Source: Heyndrickxia acidiproducens DSM 23148 (GTDB taxonomy: Bacteria; Bacillota; Bacilli; Bacillales; Bacillaceae_C). Taken from it: DNA of 64,000 nt. The notes beneath the pieces are model-generated. The model saw only the letters and a program-made list of their open reading frames with translations. It ran no database searches and was not told the DNA's origin. The translations under genes were made by a program, and so were the position numbers. The DNA is taken from the NCBI RefSeq assembly GCF_000374345.1, contig NZ_KB893977.1, forward strand, positions 62,001 through 126,000, in the 5' to 3' direction. Shown piece by piece: positions 37,597 through 45,809 of the stretch (the stretch's first letter is position 1; each line of letters starts with the position of its first letter).

Positions 37597-38760
37597 TTAG
37601 TTTGAGCGGGCAAACATGCCGATTGTCCGTTTGAACAGCTGCCACCAGCCGGCCTCCTTCACGGATTGGTTGGAAACAAGTGTTGTTTTTGCCAATTGTT
37701 TTCCGTCTTCCGTGATGGTCAGCGTCCCGATCGGATCCCCTTTTTTTACAGGCGCTTTTATATGTTCCTTCAGTTTTACTGTTTTCTTAATGCGCGATAA
37801 TTTTTCGCCTTTTTTGGTTAAGACGGAAACCGGCTCAGTTGTCACGGCACGGATCCGTTTTGCGCTGCCTTTGCTGACTTTTACTTCAGCAAGTACGGCC
37901 CCTTTTTTATAAAGCGAATGTGTCATGTACTGGCTGAAGGCAAAGTCGAGCATTTTCGTTACCTGGGCATTCCGGTCTTTTGTCGACGGTGCGCCAAATA
38001 CAACAGCAATCACCCGCATCCCGTCTTTTTTGGCCGTGGCAGTCAGGCAAAACTTCGCATCATTGGTAAAGCCGGTTTTTAAGCCGTCCACGCCCGGATA
38101 ATAGCGGACAAGCTTATTGGTGTTCACAAGCCAGAACTTTTTATCCGTATCTTCCCGTAAGTAGTCTTCATATTTGCCCGTAAATTTCGTGACTTCCTCG
38201 TGTTTTAAAAGTTCTTTCGCCATCATGGCCATATCGTAGGACGAACTGTAGTGGCCTTTTACAGGAAGCCCTGTGACATTTGCAAATTTGGTGTCTTTCA
38301 GCCCGAGTTCCCTTGCTCTTTCATTCATGCGGTCGACAAATGCTTCTTCGCTGCCGGAGATCCTTTCCGCCATCGCGACCGCCGCATCGTTCGCCGATCC
38401 GATTGCGATCCCTTTCAGCATTTGTTCAACCGTCATTTCTTCACCCGGTTCAAGGAAGATTTGCGATCCGCCCATTGATGCCGCATACTCACTGGTCCGC
38501 ACTTTTTCGTCCATTTTAATGCTGCCTTTATCAAGTGCTTCCATGATTAACAGCATCGTCATAATTTTCGTCATGGAGGCAGGCGGCAGTTCTTCATGGC
38601 TGTTTTTACTGTATAATACCGTGCCAGTGTCCCGTTCAATCAAAATGGCTGAACGGGCATTCGAAGCCAGTTCATTCTTTTTCCCGGCGGCATCCGCACG
38701 GGGCTGGAAAACTGCGGCCGCAAAGATCAGACAAATAAGGAGACTTCCGATTTTCTTCAT
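37597..38760 (-). CDS. dacF: D-alanyl-D-alanine carboxypeptidase DacF
   Basis: Forespore penicillin-binding protein that adjusts cortex crosslinking together with DacB. A signal peptide (about 1-24, ending near DAA) is followed by SMTK (SxxK near residue 62), SAN near 125 and KTG (GLKTGFT) near 229. The C-terminal beta domain and an amphipathic tail close the protein. GGAGGG precedes the ATG. It lies 111 bases upstream of spoIIAA. The pupG and drm genes that precede dacF in B. subtilis are not here. Confidence 0.94.
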   Translation of the reverse strand: MKKIGSLLICLIFAAAVFQPRADAAGKKNELASNARSAILIERDTGTVLYSKNSHEELPPASMTKIMTMLLIMEALDKGSIKMDEKVRTSEYAASMGGSQIFLEPGEEMTVEQMLKGIAIGSANDAAVAMAERISGSEEAFVDRMNERARELGLKDTKFANVTGLPVKGHYSSSYDMAMMAKELLKHEEVTKFTGKYEDYLREDTDKKFWLVNTNKLVRYYPGVDGLKTGFTNDAKFCLTATAKKDGMRVIAVVFGAPSTKDRNAQVTKMLDFAFSQYMTHSLYKKGAVLAEVKVSKGSAKRIRAVTTEPVSVLTKKGEKLSRIKKTVKLKEHIKAPVKKGDPIGTLTITEDGKQLAKTTLVSNQSVKEAGWWQLFKRTIGMFARSN

Positions 38761-38777
38761 GATGACCCTCCATCTTG

Positions 38778-38807
38778 TAGAATAGTAAAACCTTCATGCA
38801 ACATCCA
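38778..38807 (-). promoter_or_regulatory. Weak candidate forespore promoter for dacF
   Basis: Minus-strand TGGATG (38802-38807), 17 bases, TATTCTA (38778-38784) loosely fits the sigma-F/sigma-G pattern. It is placed here mainly because dacF is forespore-specific. Upstream of it, 38808-39107 shows no gene on either strand. Confidence 0.3.
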
Positions 38808-38949
38808 CGAATCAAAAGGTGATTCAATTCCTGCATATACAGAACCAGTTTTTCCAACATCATGATTTTTATACAGCGTTTTCCTTTAGAAAAATAAGAA
38901 CAGCAACTGGAGGCATATTACCGAAACAAGCAGGAAAGCAAAAAACAAA

Positions 38950-38974
38950 AAAACCGGAGCAACAACACTCCTGG
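38950..38974 (-). terminator. Orphan terminator-like hairpin upstream of dacF
   Basis: On the minus strand GGAG pairs with CTCC (extended by outer C-G pairs) and a GG-T7 run follows. No gene lies between it and the xerD terminator 130 bases upstream. It may mark a transcription unit lost from this spot. Confidence 0.4.
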
Positions 38975-39107
38975 GAGAGGGATCATGCAGGCCGCTATCG
39001 GTGCAAAACCATTGTAATCCGCTAAAAAGCAAGATCCGTATTCAGGCAATGCGGCACCGAATTGACTTTGCGCCTATCTCTTCATTATTCTCGTCTCTTT
39101 CAAAAAG

Positions 39108-39179
39108 AAAAAAAAGGCCGGGCACCGGTTTTCATCGGGACGGAAATTTCCGTCCACTTTAAGAAAGCGGTGCTAGGCC
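39108..39179 (-). terminator. xerD terminator, compound hairpin
   Basis: GGCC-x-x-GCACCG at the end of xerD pairs with CGGTGC-x-x-GGCC (39116-39127), enclosing a second perfect hairpin (GGACGGAAATTTCCGTCC) and followed by T8 on the minus strand. The upstream arm includes the xerD stop. Confidence 0.75.
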
Positions 39180-40066
39180 CTCGGGTGGAACTTTGCGTAT
39201 ACATCTTTTAATCTCGTTTTTGAAACATGGGTGTAGATCTGGGTGGTGGAAATATCGGCATGGCCGAGCATTTCCTGGACCGCCCTTAAATCGGCGCCGT
39301 TTTCGATCAGGTGGGTCGCAAAAGAATGCCTGAGCGTATGCGGCGTAATATCTTTTTCAATGTTTGCCTTTTTCGCGAGCCCTTTTAAAATCTTCCAAAA
39401 CCCCTGTCTCGTCAAACGGCGGCCGTGGTGGTTCAAAAACAGCGCATCCGTCCTGTGCTGCGCGGATATCAGTTTTGGGCGCCCGTCTTTTATGTAGCGT
39501 TCAACCGAGCTGGCGGCTGTCCTGCCGATCGGGATAATCCTTTCTTTGTCGCCTTTGCCGATGCACTGGATAAATCCCATAGTCAAGTGAAGGCTATCTA
39601 AATTCAGCTGGATCAATTCACTAACCCGCATCCCGGTCGCATACAGCATTTCGAGCATCGCCTGGTCACGCATATGGAGAGGTGTGTCCCCTTTCGGCGC
39701 GGCAAGCAACGCTTCGACTTCCTGGATCGTTAAAACTTTCGGCAGGCTTCTTTCCGGGCGCGGCGTTTCAATATGGACGGTCGGATCCTGGTCCGTTGCC
39801 TTATCCCTCAGAAGAAACTGGTGAAAAGAACGGATGGAAGCAATATGGCGTGCGATCGTTTTCGATGATTTACCTTGTGTCTTTAAAAAATTCAAAAAGT
39901 GGAGGATATGGACACGCGTCACATCATTTAAAGAACCGAGCTGCTCCACTTTCTGCATGTACCGGATATAACTGTGCAGGTCACGCTCATACGATTTGAC
40001 CGTATTGTCCGCCAGCCCTTTTTCAACAACCATAAAATGCATAAAGTCTTTCAATTGATCTTCCAT
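39173..40066 (-). CDS. xerD: Site-specific tyrosine recombinase XerD
   Basis: Resolves chromosome dimers at dif with XerC (CodV in Bacillus). It has 297 residues with an N-terminal SAM-like core-binding domain and a C-terminal catalytic domain. The catalytic residues are Arg in [12 protein letters not shown], Lys in [11 protein letters not shown]-x-x-R in [11 protein letters not shown], His in [10 protein letters not shown] and the nucleophile Tyr in IYTHV. GGGGAG lies eight bases before the ATG at 40066, so the longer frame is rejected. It lies five bases after yqzK. Confidence 0.96.
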   Translation of the reverse strand: MEDQLKDFMHFMVVEKGLADNTVKSYERDLHSYIRYMQKVEQLGSLNDVTRVHILHFLNFLKTQGKSSKTIARHIASIRSFHQFLLRDKATDQDPTVHIETPRPERSLPKVLTIQEVEALLAAPKGDTPLHMRDQAMLEMLYATGMRVSELIQLNLDSLHLTMGFIQCIGKGDKERIIPIGRTAASSVERYIKDGRPKLISAQHRTDALFLNHHGRRLTRQGFWKILKGLAKKANIEKDITPHTLRHSFATHLIENGADLRAVQEMLGHADISTTQIYTHVSKTRLKDVYAKFHPRA

Positions 40067-40071
40067 TTTCA

Positions 40072-40293
40072 TTACTCCCCGTCCAAATAAAAGAGCAGCA
40101 GGCGCTGTACCCATGCCGGCTGTTCCGGCGACTCTGCACTCACTTTCACTGCAGCCCCCTTTGGTTTTTGATAGCGGTGGTAGCTTTCATATTCCTGATT
40201 CACCCACATAATAGCAAAGTAAAAAAGCAGTGTGAAACCCGAAAACAGAATAAAGATTTTAAGTGCATGCAGCATCATTTTAAACCACGGCAT
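40072..40293 (-). CDS. yqzK: YqzK family (DUF4227) membrane protein
   Basis: A 73-residue protein with one membrane segment (about 10-30) and a soluble tail with the conserved [12 protein letters not shown] and [12 protein letters not shown]. Located between fur and xerD, the usual place of yqzK. Function unknown. Five bases separate it from xerD, so the two are very likely cotranscribed. Confidence 0.88.
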   Translation of the reverse strand: MPWFKMMLHALKIFILFSGFTLLFYFAIMWVNQEYESYHRYQKPKGAAVKVSAESPEQPAWVQRLLLFYLDGE

Positions 40294-40435
40294 TGTCCGC
40301 CCGTCCTTTCCCGTATTGTCCTAATACAAGCTATGACAGACTTTTGCCGTTTTATACATTTTTTCCGAAATCAAGTAAAATTTCCATCCTGCCCGTCTGA
40401 GATTAGAATAACCTTCAGGCAGGTTTGCGAATAAT

Positions 40436-40460
40436 AAAAACCTTTTCCTGATTGAAAAGG
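40436..40460 (-). terminator. fur terminator
   Basis: CCTTTTC (40441-40447) pairs with GAAAAGG (40454-40460) and is followed by T5 on the minus strand, a few bases after the fur stop. Confidence 0.75.
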
Positions 40461-40465
40461 CTTGT

Positions 40466-40948
40466 TTATTTTTCATCCGTATTTTCTTTTTTCCGGGCTT
40501 CTTTTTCCTTTGCCTGGCACCTGTGGCAGATCCCGTGAAAAGTCAGGCGATGATCCTTTATCATAAAATTCCAGCGGGTCTCGACAATTTTCTCAACGTT
40601 CTCCAGTAAATCTTCCTGAATTTCATCCACAGCGCCGCATTCAATACAGACAAGATGATGATGGAAATGCGCAGCGCCCTCTTGCCTGAGATCATAACGG
40701 TATACTCCATCGCCAAAATTGATTTTATCGACAACTTTAAGTTCCGTTAATAATTCCAGTGTGCGGTAGACGGTGGCAAGCCCGATCTCCGGAGACTTTT
40801 CTTTTACAAGGAGGTAAACATCTTCCGCACTCAAGTGGTCTGTCTCATGCTCCAGCAAAACACGCACTGTCGCTTCCCGTTGTGGTGTCAACTTGTAGCT
40901 GGCCGAGTGTAATTGTTTTTTTATTCTCTCTATGCGAGCTTCTTCCAT
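40466..40948 (-). CDS. fur: Ferric uptake regulator Fur
   Basis: Iron-dependent repressor. The winged-helix DNA-binding domain (LTPQREATVRVLLEH, EIGLATVYRTLELL) is followed by the dimerization domain with metal ligands HFHHHLVC near residue 92, and two CxxC zinc sites (CIEC near 99 and CHRC near 140). It has 160 residues. The promoter region 40978-41058 is AT-rich with repeated ATGATTA blocks that could be a Fur or PerR site. Confidence 0.95.
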   Translation of the reverse strand: MEEARIERIKKQLHSASYKLTPQREATVRVLLEHETDHLSAEDVYLLVKEKSPEIGLATVYRTLELLTELKVVDKINFGDGVYRYDLRQEGAAHFHHHLVCIECGAVDEIQEDLLENVEKIVETRWNFMIKDHRLTFHGICHRCQAKEKEARKKENTDEK

Positions 40949-40977
40949 TTTTTCTCCCCCTTGCCGCTGTCTATGAC

Positions 40978-41058
40978 ATTATAGCAGATTAAGGGAAATA
41001 ATCAAAATGAAATGATTATAAACTATTAAATATAATGATTACTATTAAGGAATGATTA
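40978..41058 (-). promoter_or_regulatory. fur promoter with AT-rich repeats
   Basis: Minus-strand TTGATT (41000-41005), 16 bases, TATAAT (40978-40983). Three ATGATTA blocks occur on the plus strand at 41012, 41035 and 41052. The middle one lies in a 15-base segment resembling the PerR box with three mismatches. In B. subtilis fur is PerR-controlled. Operator identity is inferred. Confidence 0.45.
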
Positions 41059-41706
41059 TTCATTTATGATTTTCATCACAGTTTGCATTAATTCAGGAGA
41101 AATATACGCTTCGATGCCTGCAGCCATAAGGGCGATCAGAAAGGCAGCAACAAGGGCCATGCAGTACTTCATGAACAGCTGGAAAAACGCAAAATGAACG
41201 TTTTGCTTCATAAAAATTTTACGGATTAAATTTAAGGAAAACATCACCGCCATGACGGAAGTAAAGATGAATACGGGAATAATCAGCAGGTTTTGCGGCA
41301 GGACGGTGGCAAATGACAGCAAAAATCCGTTCCAGCCCATCTGGTTGACCAAAAACCCAATTGAAAATCCGACAACCAGCCCCTTTAAAAATAGCAGGAT
41401 CAAAATCAGCGGCAGGCCGATAATGGAAATGCCAAGCACCCAGATCAGCCCGAGAAATTTCATATTGTGAAAAAAGCTGGACCGGAACAAATCTTCAGCG
41501 GCAGCAACTTTACCGGCCGACACTTGTCCGAAAAACTGTTTCAAGTAAAAGAATAAATCTTCTTTTTGGGCAATGGACAAGCTGTTCACAATAATTGCCC
41601 CAAATATGACGCCCATCAAAAAGAGTACAATAATAAAAGAATAGATAGAGGAGTTTTCTTGGATATGGCGACTGATTGGATTAGCTGGCTCGTTTAATTT
41701 CCGCAT
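41056..41706 (-). CDS. spoIIM: Stage II sporulation protein M
   Basis: Membrane component of the SpoIID-SpoIIM-SpoIIP machine that drives engulfment and septal peptidoglycan thinning. It has 216 residues with about five membrane segments and the typical LIWVLGISIIGLPLILILLFLKG and ATVLPQNLLIIPVFIF. A GGGGGG-type site precedes the ATG at 41706. The 184 bases upstream (41707-41890) hold no gene, only a GC-rich hairpin near 41866-41884. Confidence 0.94.
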   Translation of the reverse strand: MRKLNEPANPISRHIQENSSIYSFIIVLFLMGVIFGAIIVNSLSIAQKEDLFFYLKQFFGQVSAGKVAAAEDLFRSSFFHNMKFLGLIWVLGISIIGLPLILILLFLKGLVVGFSIGFLVNQMGWNGFLLSFATVLPQNLLIIPVFIFTSVMAVMFSLNLIRKIFMKQNVHFAFFQLFMKYCMALVAAFLIALMAAGIEAYISPELMQTVMKIINE

Positions 41707-41890
41707 GGATTTCCCCCCTGGATCATAAATCATCTCTATGGACAATTTATGGCGCAGGGAAGCTTTTTATGCTTTTAATATTTTTGCGAAAAACAGGGTT
41801 TCTGCCGGAAATCACTTGCAGGCGATAAGTTTTTCAGTTTAAACGTTTTTTCTTATCACTGCAGCCAGGGGGCGGTCCCCCGGCCGCATA

Positions 41891-43066
41891 TTAGCCCATC
41901 TGCCCATTTTTTACCCTGCCGTATTTCCCGCCTCCGCCTGATTCAAGCTGAAGTGTGCCTTCCCGCGCTTTCACGATCATATCAGCCAGTTCCGGTTTCA
42001 CGACTTCTGCAAGCGCAGCCGCCGGTACCCGGTGCAAAATATCCATTTCCGTTCCGAAATGGTCGAGAAGTCCGGCCATGGTTTTCGGCCCGAGCCCCGG
42101 CAAAAATTCAAGCGGCACCTGGTGGATATAAGGCGGACGCGTTGCAAGCGGCACAGCATCGGCCAGTTCCGTTATTCTTTCTGAAACACCTTTTACCTTT
42201 TGCGTTGAACCGCAGTGCAGGCATCTTTCCTCACCGGCAGGCATCCGGCACTTTGCGCAGGTCGTGGTGTAGTACTTGCCAAGCAAAGGATTTAACCCGT
42301 AATTGGCGAGGACTTTTTGATCCCCGCAGCCATGGAACGCTTGTAACACAGAATCGAAATCGGGGGCTTTAAGCTGCAGTGCCTGGTACTCCCTTGCGAT
42401 TTTTGCGAGCGAATGCGCATCCGAATTGGTGGTGAAAGTATAGCGGTGCAGTTCTCCGATCCGGTCTGCCATCGAGGTGTCTGAGCTTAAGCCTAATTCA
42501 ACGGCATCGATCAGGTCCGGATCAAGTACTTCTGTGAGCGAACGATGGACGCCTTTTCCGTAAAGACTTTTAAAAGGCGTAAAGACATGGGCGGGAATAA
42601 ACATCCCGGACAGTGCTTTTACTTTTTCCTGCAGTTCGGAAGCAGATGCCCGGATCCGCTGCGTGCTCAAATGCAGATTCGACACTTTTGCGGCATACCA
42701 CCGGGAAAATGCCACAAGCGCTTCCAGCGTTGGAAAATAGCCAAGCACATGGATCGGGCCAAGGCAATGTGCATCGTTGACTTCCACCTCTACCCCCGGA
42801 ATCAGCGTCACTTTATCCTGATACCGGAAACCGCCCGCCGTAAGCGGCACCAAATCCCCTGTATCAACCAGCGTTTTCAATTCCAAAATGACTTCGGGTG
42901 AGTGGCAGTCAATAACGCCGACAATATCCAATCCCTTCGGCTGTTTGGCAGCCTGTAAAATATTTGACAAAGTTAACGTGCGAGACCCCGTAATTTTCAC
43001 TGCCTTGCCTGTACGGGTACGGCCGATGTGGATATGAAGATCCGCAAAAAATCGCTGCAAACTCAT
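41891..43066 (-). CDS. yqxK: EndoQ-like PHP-domain nuclease YqxK
   Basis: A 391-residue protein of the TIGR00375/endonuclease Q family, which nicks DNA at deaminated bases. The N-terminal PHP motif is FADLHIHIG, with GVIDCHSPE, EVEVND and TNSDAH following as metal ligands. A CxxC-x8-CxxC zinc cluster lies near residue 290, and a helix-hairpin-helix-like segment is LPGLGPKTMAGLL. Its ATG overlaps the nudF TGA (ATGA). The enzymatic activity is assigned by family. Confidence 0.87.
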   Translation of the reverse strand: MSLQRFFADLHIHIGRTRTGKAVKITGSRTLTLSNILQAAKQPKGLDIVGVIDCHSPEVILELKTLVDTGDLVPLTAGGFRYQDKVTLIPGVEVEVNDAHCLGPIHVLGYFPTLEALVAFSRWYAAKVSNLHLSTQRIRASASELQEKVKALSGMFIPAHVFTPFKSLYGKGVHRSLTEVLDPDLIDAVELGLSSDTSMADRIGELHRYTFTTNSDAHSLAKIAREYQALQLKAPDFDSVLQAFHGCGDQKVLANYGLNPLLGKYYTTTCAKCRMPAGEERCLHCGSTQKVKGVSERITELADAVPLATRPPYIHQVPLEFLPGLGPKTMAGLLDHFGTEMDILHRVPAAALAEVVKPELADMIVKAREGTLQLESGGGGKYGRVKNGQMG

Positions 43067-43611
43067 TTTTGCGCCTCTGTCATGAGCCAGTGCTGGATCG
43101 CAATCAGTGTTTTGGCATCGCATATTTTTCCGGACGCCAATAACTGCCTCGTTTCTTCCCTTGTGAATTCCGTAATTTCAACAAATTCATCGTCATCCGT
43201 TGCTTTCGGGTTCGCCAATTTTTCAAGGCCTGTAGCCAGGTACAGATGGATCCACTCATCGGCGAAGCCGGGCGATGTATAAAAAGCGGTAACAGGTTCC
43301 AGTTTTTCGCACGCATACCCCGTCTCTTCCTCCAGTTCGCGGAGCGCTGCTTTTACCGGCTCTTCCCCCGGTTCCAGTTTTCCCGCCGGTATCTCAATCA
43401 AGGCACGTTCCGCCGCTTTCCGGTACTGCTCGACAAGCACAATTTTATTTTCCTTAGTAACAGCAAGCACCGCAACTGCACCGGGATGGTAAATAACTTC
43501 GCGCTTGGACGTTTTTCCGTCCGGCAGTTTGACATCCAGCACCTTGAGATGCACAATCTTGCCGTTAAAAATTTCTTCTGTCTTTAAAGTCTTTTCTTCA
43601 AATTTATGCAT
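43063..43611 (-). CDS. nudF: ADP-ribose pyrophosphatase (Nudix)
   Basis: Hydrolyses ADP-ribose to AMP and ribose 5-phosphate. The Nudix box G-x5-E-x7-REUxEExGU is complete (AGKLEPGEEPVKAALRELEEETGY, near residue 76). The N-terminus FEEKTLKTEEIFNGKIVHLKVL is family-typical. It has 182 residues. It is divergent from mciZ, as in B. subtilis, and translationally coupled to yqxK. Confidence 0.94.
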   Translation of the reverse strand: MHKFEEKTLKTEEIFNGKIVHLKVLDVKLPDGKTSKREVIYHPGAVAVLAVTKENKIVLVEQYRKAAERALIEIPAGKLEPGEEPVKAALRELEEETGYACEKLEPVTAFYTSPGFADEWIHLYLATGLEKLANPKATDDDEFVEITEFTREETRQLLASGKICDAKTLIAIQHWLMTEAQK

Positions 43612-43705
43612 GTCCTAATCTCCTTGTTCTTAATCGAAATCTCTCTCATATATATTAGCACAAACAGACTTCGTTATCGGTATGCCGAAACCGGGAGGGA
43701 ATCAT

Positions 43706-43834
43706 TTGACGATTATTGTCCATCAAAAAGGCATCATCATGAAAGGGAAAGCCTGGGAAATCCGTGAACAGCTGAAAAAATACAGCCGCGAGTTTACGAC
43801 TGTAGCCGAATGGATTAAAAAAGCCGGTGCATAA
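43706..43834 (+). CDS. mciZ: Z-ring formation inhibitor MciZ
   Basis: A 42-codon gene starting with TTG at 43706, seven bases after GGGAGG. The peptide contains GKAWEIREQLKKYSREF near residues 14-30, closely matching B. subtilis MciZ (40 residues, GKAWEIRAKLKEYGRTF). It occupies the same place between nudF and yqkF. MciZ caps FtsZ filaments in the mother cell so that no new division septum forms during sporulation. In B. subtilis it is under sigma-E; I could not confirm such a promoter here. The gene is easily missed because of its size and TTG start. Confidence 0.88.
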   Translation: MTIIVHQKGIIMKGKAWEIREQLKKYSREFTTVAEWIKKAGA

Positions 43835-43894
43835 CTTCTTTTTTGTTTTCTTCCCCTCTTCCCGTTACAATAGAAGAAAAAAGGGGAGTTGAAT

Positions 43895-44809
43895 ATGGAA
43901 AAAAACCGCTTAGGCACTTCCGATCTTTATGTATCAAAACTCGGCCTCGGCTGTATGTCAATCGGAACAGATGAAAAAAACGCAAGGGCGATCATCGAAA
44001 CGGCCCTTGAAGAAGGCATCAATTATTTTGATACCGCCGATCTTTACGATCACGGGGTAAATGAAGAAATAGTCGGGAAGGCCCTGCAGCCGGTGCGAGA
44101 AAAAGTCATCATCGCATCAAAAGCCGGGAACCGCTGGGATGATGACGGCCAAGGGTGGCATTGGGACGCATCGAAAGCCTATATGAAAGAGGCTGCAAAA
44201 CAAAGTTTAAAGCGGCTGGGTACCGATTATATCGATCTTTACCAATTGCACGGCGGCACTTTGGATGATCCAATTGATGAAACAATTGAAGCTTTTGAAG
44301 AATTAAAATCAGAAGGCATCATCCGCCACTACGGGATTTCATCGATCCGCCCGAATGTGATCCGGGCGTATGTAAAGCGATCCCATATCACAAGCGTCAT
44401 GATGCAGTATAGTTTATTGGACCGCCGCCCGGAAGAGTCGGTGATGGACCTGCTGGCAGATAACCAGATCAGTATGGTCACAAGAGGGCCTGTTGCCAAA
44501 GGAATTTTAAGCGAAAAAATGCTGGCGAAAGTGCCGGGCAGCGGTTTTCTTGACTATTCCTATGAAGAACTTGAAAAACTTTTAGGAGAAATAAAAGACA
44601 TGACATCAGGCGGAGCCCGGACAATTCTGGAACTCGCTCTCCAGTTTAATCTTGCACATGCCCCTGTTGCCGCCGTGGTTGCCGGCGCCAGCTCGCCCGC
44701 GCAGGTCCGCGCCAATGCAAAAGCGGTTCAGGCCAGGCCGTTAAGCAGCCGTGAACTCACGCGGTTGTCTTCTATCACGAAACAAAATACCTACCAGTCA
44801 CATCGTTGA
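43895..44809 (+). CDS. yqkF: Aldo/keto reductase YqkF
   Basis: NADPH-dependent oxidoreductase of the AKR superfamily, 304 residues. The catalytic tetrad is visible: Asp and Tyr in FDTADLYDHG near residue 46, Lys in IASKAG near 75 and His in LYQLHGG near 117. AGGGGAG precedes the ATG at 43895. The substrate is unknown. It follows mciZ by 60 bases and ends at the hairpin at 44823-44857. Confidence 0.92.
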   Translation: MEKNRLGTSDLYVSKLGLGCMSIGTDEKNARAIIETALEEGINYFDTADLYDHGVNEEIVGKALQPVREKVIIASKAGNRWDDDGQGWHWDASKAYMKEAAKQSLKRLGTDYIDLYQLHGGTLDDPIDETIEAFEELKSEGIIRHYGISSIRPNVIRAYVKRSHITSVMMQYSLLDRRPEESVMDLLADNQISMVTRGPVAKGILSEKMLAKVPGSGFLDYSYEELEKLLGEIKDMTSGGARTILELALQFNLAHAPVAAVVAGASSPAQVRANAKAVQARPLSSRELTRLSSITKQNTYQSHR

Positions 44810-44822
44810 CCTTTCCCCGCTG

Positions 44823-44857
44823 CAAAGCAAAGAACGGACATGCCGTTCTTTGCTTTG
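44823..44857 (+). terminator. Long perfect hairpin after yqkF
   Basis: CAAAGCAAAGAACGG (44823-44837) pairs perfectly with CCGTTCTTTGCTTTG (44843-44857) around a five-base loop. The following T tract is short, so termination is likely but not certain. Confidence 0.6.
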
Positions 44858-44951
44858 TACGATATCCGGACGTTTATGACTCCCCCAGCCCGGAAGAAAA
44901 ACTTTTACGCCCGTATTTTCTACAATTTTCTTTTACAACCGACACCTCTGT

Positions 44952-45063
44952 CTGTCGAAATCCCAAATAAAGGAAAGAAATAATGAAATCCTGATACCCT
45001 TTTCATTTTTCGGAAAAGAAAAGAGATCATTTTGTCGGAATAAAGTTCAAGAACACTCGACAA
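44952..45063 (+). promoter_or_regulatory. Candidate Spo0A boxes upstream of sinI
   Basis: Three near matches to the 0A box TTGTCGAA occur in 112 bases: CTGTCGAA at 44952, TTGTCGGA at 45032, and TTGTCGAG on the minus strand at 45056-45063. A -10-like TATACT follows at 45094. In B. subtilis sinI is activated by phosphorylated Spo0A, which fits. The rest of 44858-45236 shows no other gene. Confidence 0.55.
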
Positions 45064-45236
45064 GTTTCACCACCCCTACTAGGAAAAAATATCTATACTC
45101 ATGATAGGCCTTCAGGTATTCAGGGAGAAATACAGGTACAGGCAGACCTTTTGAAAAAGAGGGCAAAAAAAAGCTGCAGGCCGAAAGTATGAGCGCATAC
45201 GGCTGGATGGAATAAGATATATGTAGGGGGATGTTA

Positions 45237-45380
45237 ATGGGGGAAAATATCCATCATTCAAATAAACCACTGGACAAAGAATGGGTCGATTTGATCAGTT
45301 TGGCAAAAGAGAAAGGGCTTACGGTTTCTGAGGTCCAATCGTTTTTAAGAAAAAAAGATTCAGCAAATTACAGGGCTTAA
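45237..45380 (+). CDS. sinI: Anti-repressor SinI
   Basis: A 47-codon gene preceded by TAGGGGG. The core LDKEWVDLISLAKEKGLTVSEVQSFL (residues 12-37) matches the SinI dimerization helices (LDQEWVELMVEAKEANISPEEI in B. subtilis). The gene lies directly upstream of sinR. SinI binds SinR and relieves repression of matrix and other genes. In B. subtilis it is switched on by Spo0A~P, and 0A-box-like sites lie upstream here. It is not close to tapA-sipW-tasA, unlike in B. subtilis. Confidence 0.9.
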   Translation: MGENIHHSNKPLDKEWVDLISLAKEKGLTVSEVQSFLRKKDSANYRA

Positions 45381-45382
45381 CA

Positions 45383-45420
45383 GGGCACGGAACAAGCTTC
45401 TGATTCTTTGTGCCCCTTTT
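45383..45420 (+). terminator. Partial terminator between sinI and sinR
   Basis: GGGCAC (45383-45388) pairs with GTGCCC (45410-45415) around a 21-base loop and is followed by CTTTTG. It begins three bases after the sinI stop and may reduce read-through into sinR. Confidence 0.5.
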
Positions 45421-45441
45421 GTTCTGTATATCAAACACACG

Positions 45442-45469
45442 CTCCGTTATATGTTATAATATAACGGAG
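45442..45469 (+). promoter_or_regulatory. Palindrome spanning the sinR -10 and ribosome-binding site
   Basis: CTCCGTTATAT (45442-45452) and ATATAACGGAG (45459-45469) form a perfect 11-bp inverted repeat with a six-base loop. It contains a -10-like TATAAT (45455-45460), and its right arm is the GGAG of the sinR ribosome-binding site. It could be an operator on DNA or a hairpin hiding the site in sinIR read-through mRNA. Confidence 0.6.
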
Positions 45470-45482
45470 GTAGGTGAACTGC

Positions 45483-45809
45483 ATGATTGGAGATCGAATT
45501 AAAAGCTACCGCCTGCAGAAGGAATTGTCTTTATCTGAATTAGCCGAAAAGGCAGGAGTGGCAAAATCTTATCTGAGCTCGATTGAACGCAATATCCAAT
45601 CTAATCCATCTATTCAGTTTCTCGAAAAAATTTCGCAAGTACTCGGAGTGCCGGTGAATACTTTACTCCATGATAAAATAGATGAAACAACGGCTGAACT
45701 GGATGCCGAATGGGAGCAGCTTGTAATAGAAGCCATGAATTCCGGCGTGTCTAAAGAAGAGTTTCGCGAGTTTCTTGAATTTAACAAATGGAAATTGCAC
45801 AGAAAATAA
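45483..45809 (+). CDS. sinR: Master biofilm repressor SinR
   Basis: A 108-residue repressor: an N-terminal helix-turn-helix (LSLSELAEKAGVAKSYLSSIERNIQSNPSIQFLEKIS, about residues 15-52) nearly identical to B. subtilis SinR. The C-terminal SinI/SinR dimerization hooks follow (LDAEWEQLVIEAMNSGVSKEEFREFL). It represses matrix genes in B. subtilis until titrated by SinI. The start is the ATG at 45483, after AGGTGA. It ends at a strong terminator shared with yqkE. Confidence 0.95.
   Translation: MIGDRIKSYRLQKELSLSELAEKAGVAKSYLSSIERNIQSNPSIQFLEKISQVLGVPVNTLLHDKIDETTAELDAEWEQLVIEAMNSGVSKEEFREFLEFNKWKLHRK

Noticed and set aside
41866-41884. GC-rich hairpin after yqxK considered as a terminator
   Set aside because: GGGGG pairs with CCCCC, but no T tract follows on either strand.
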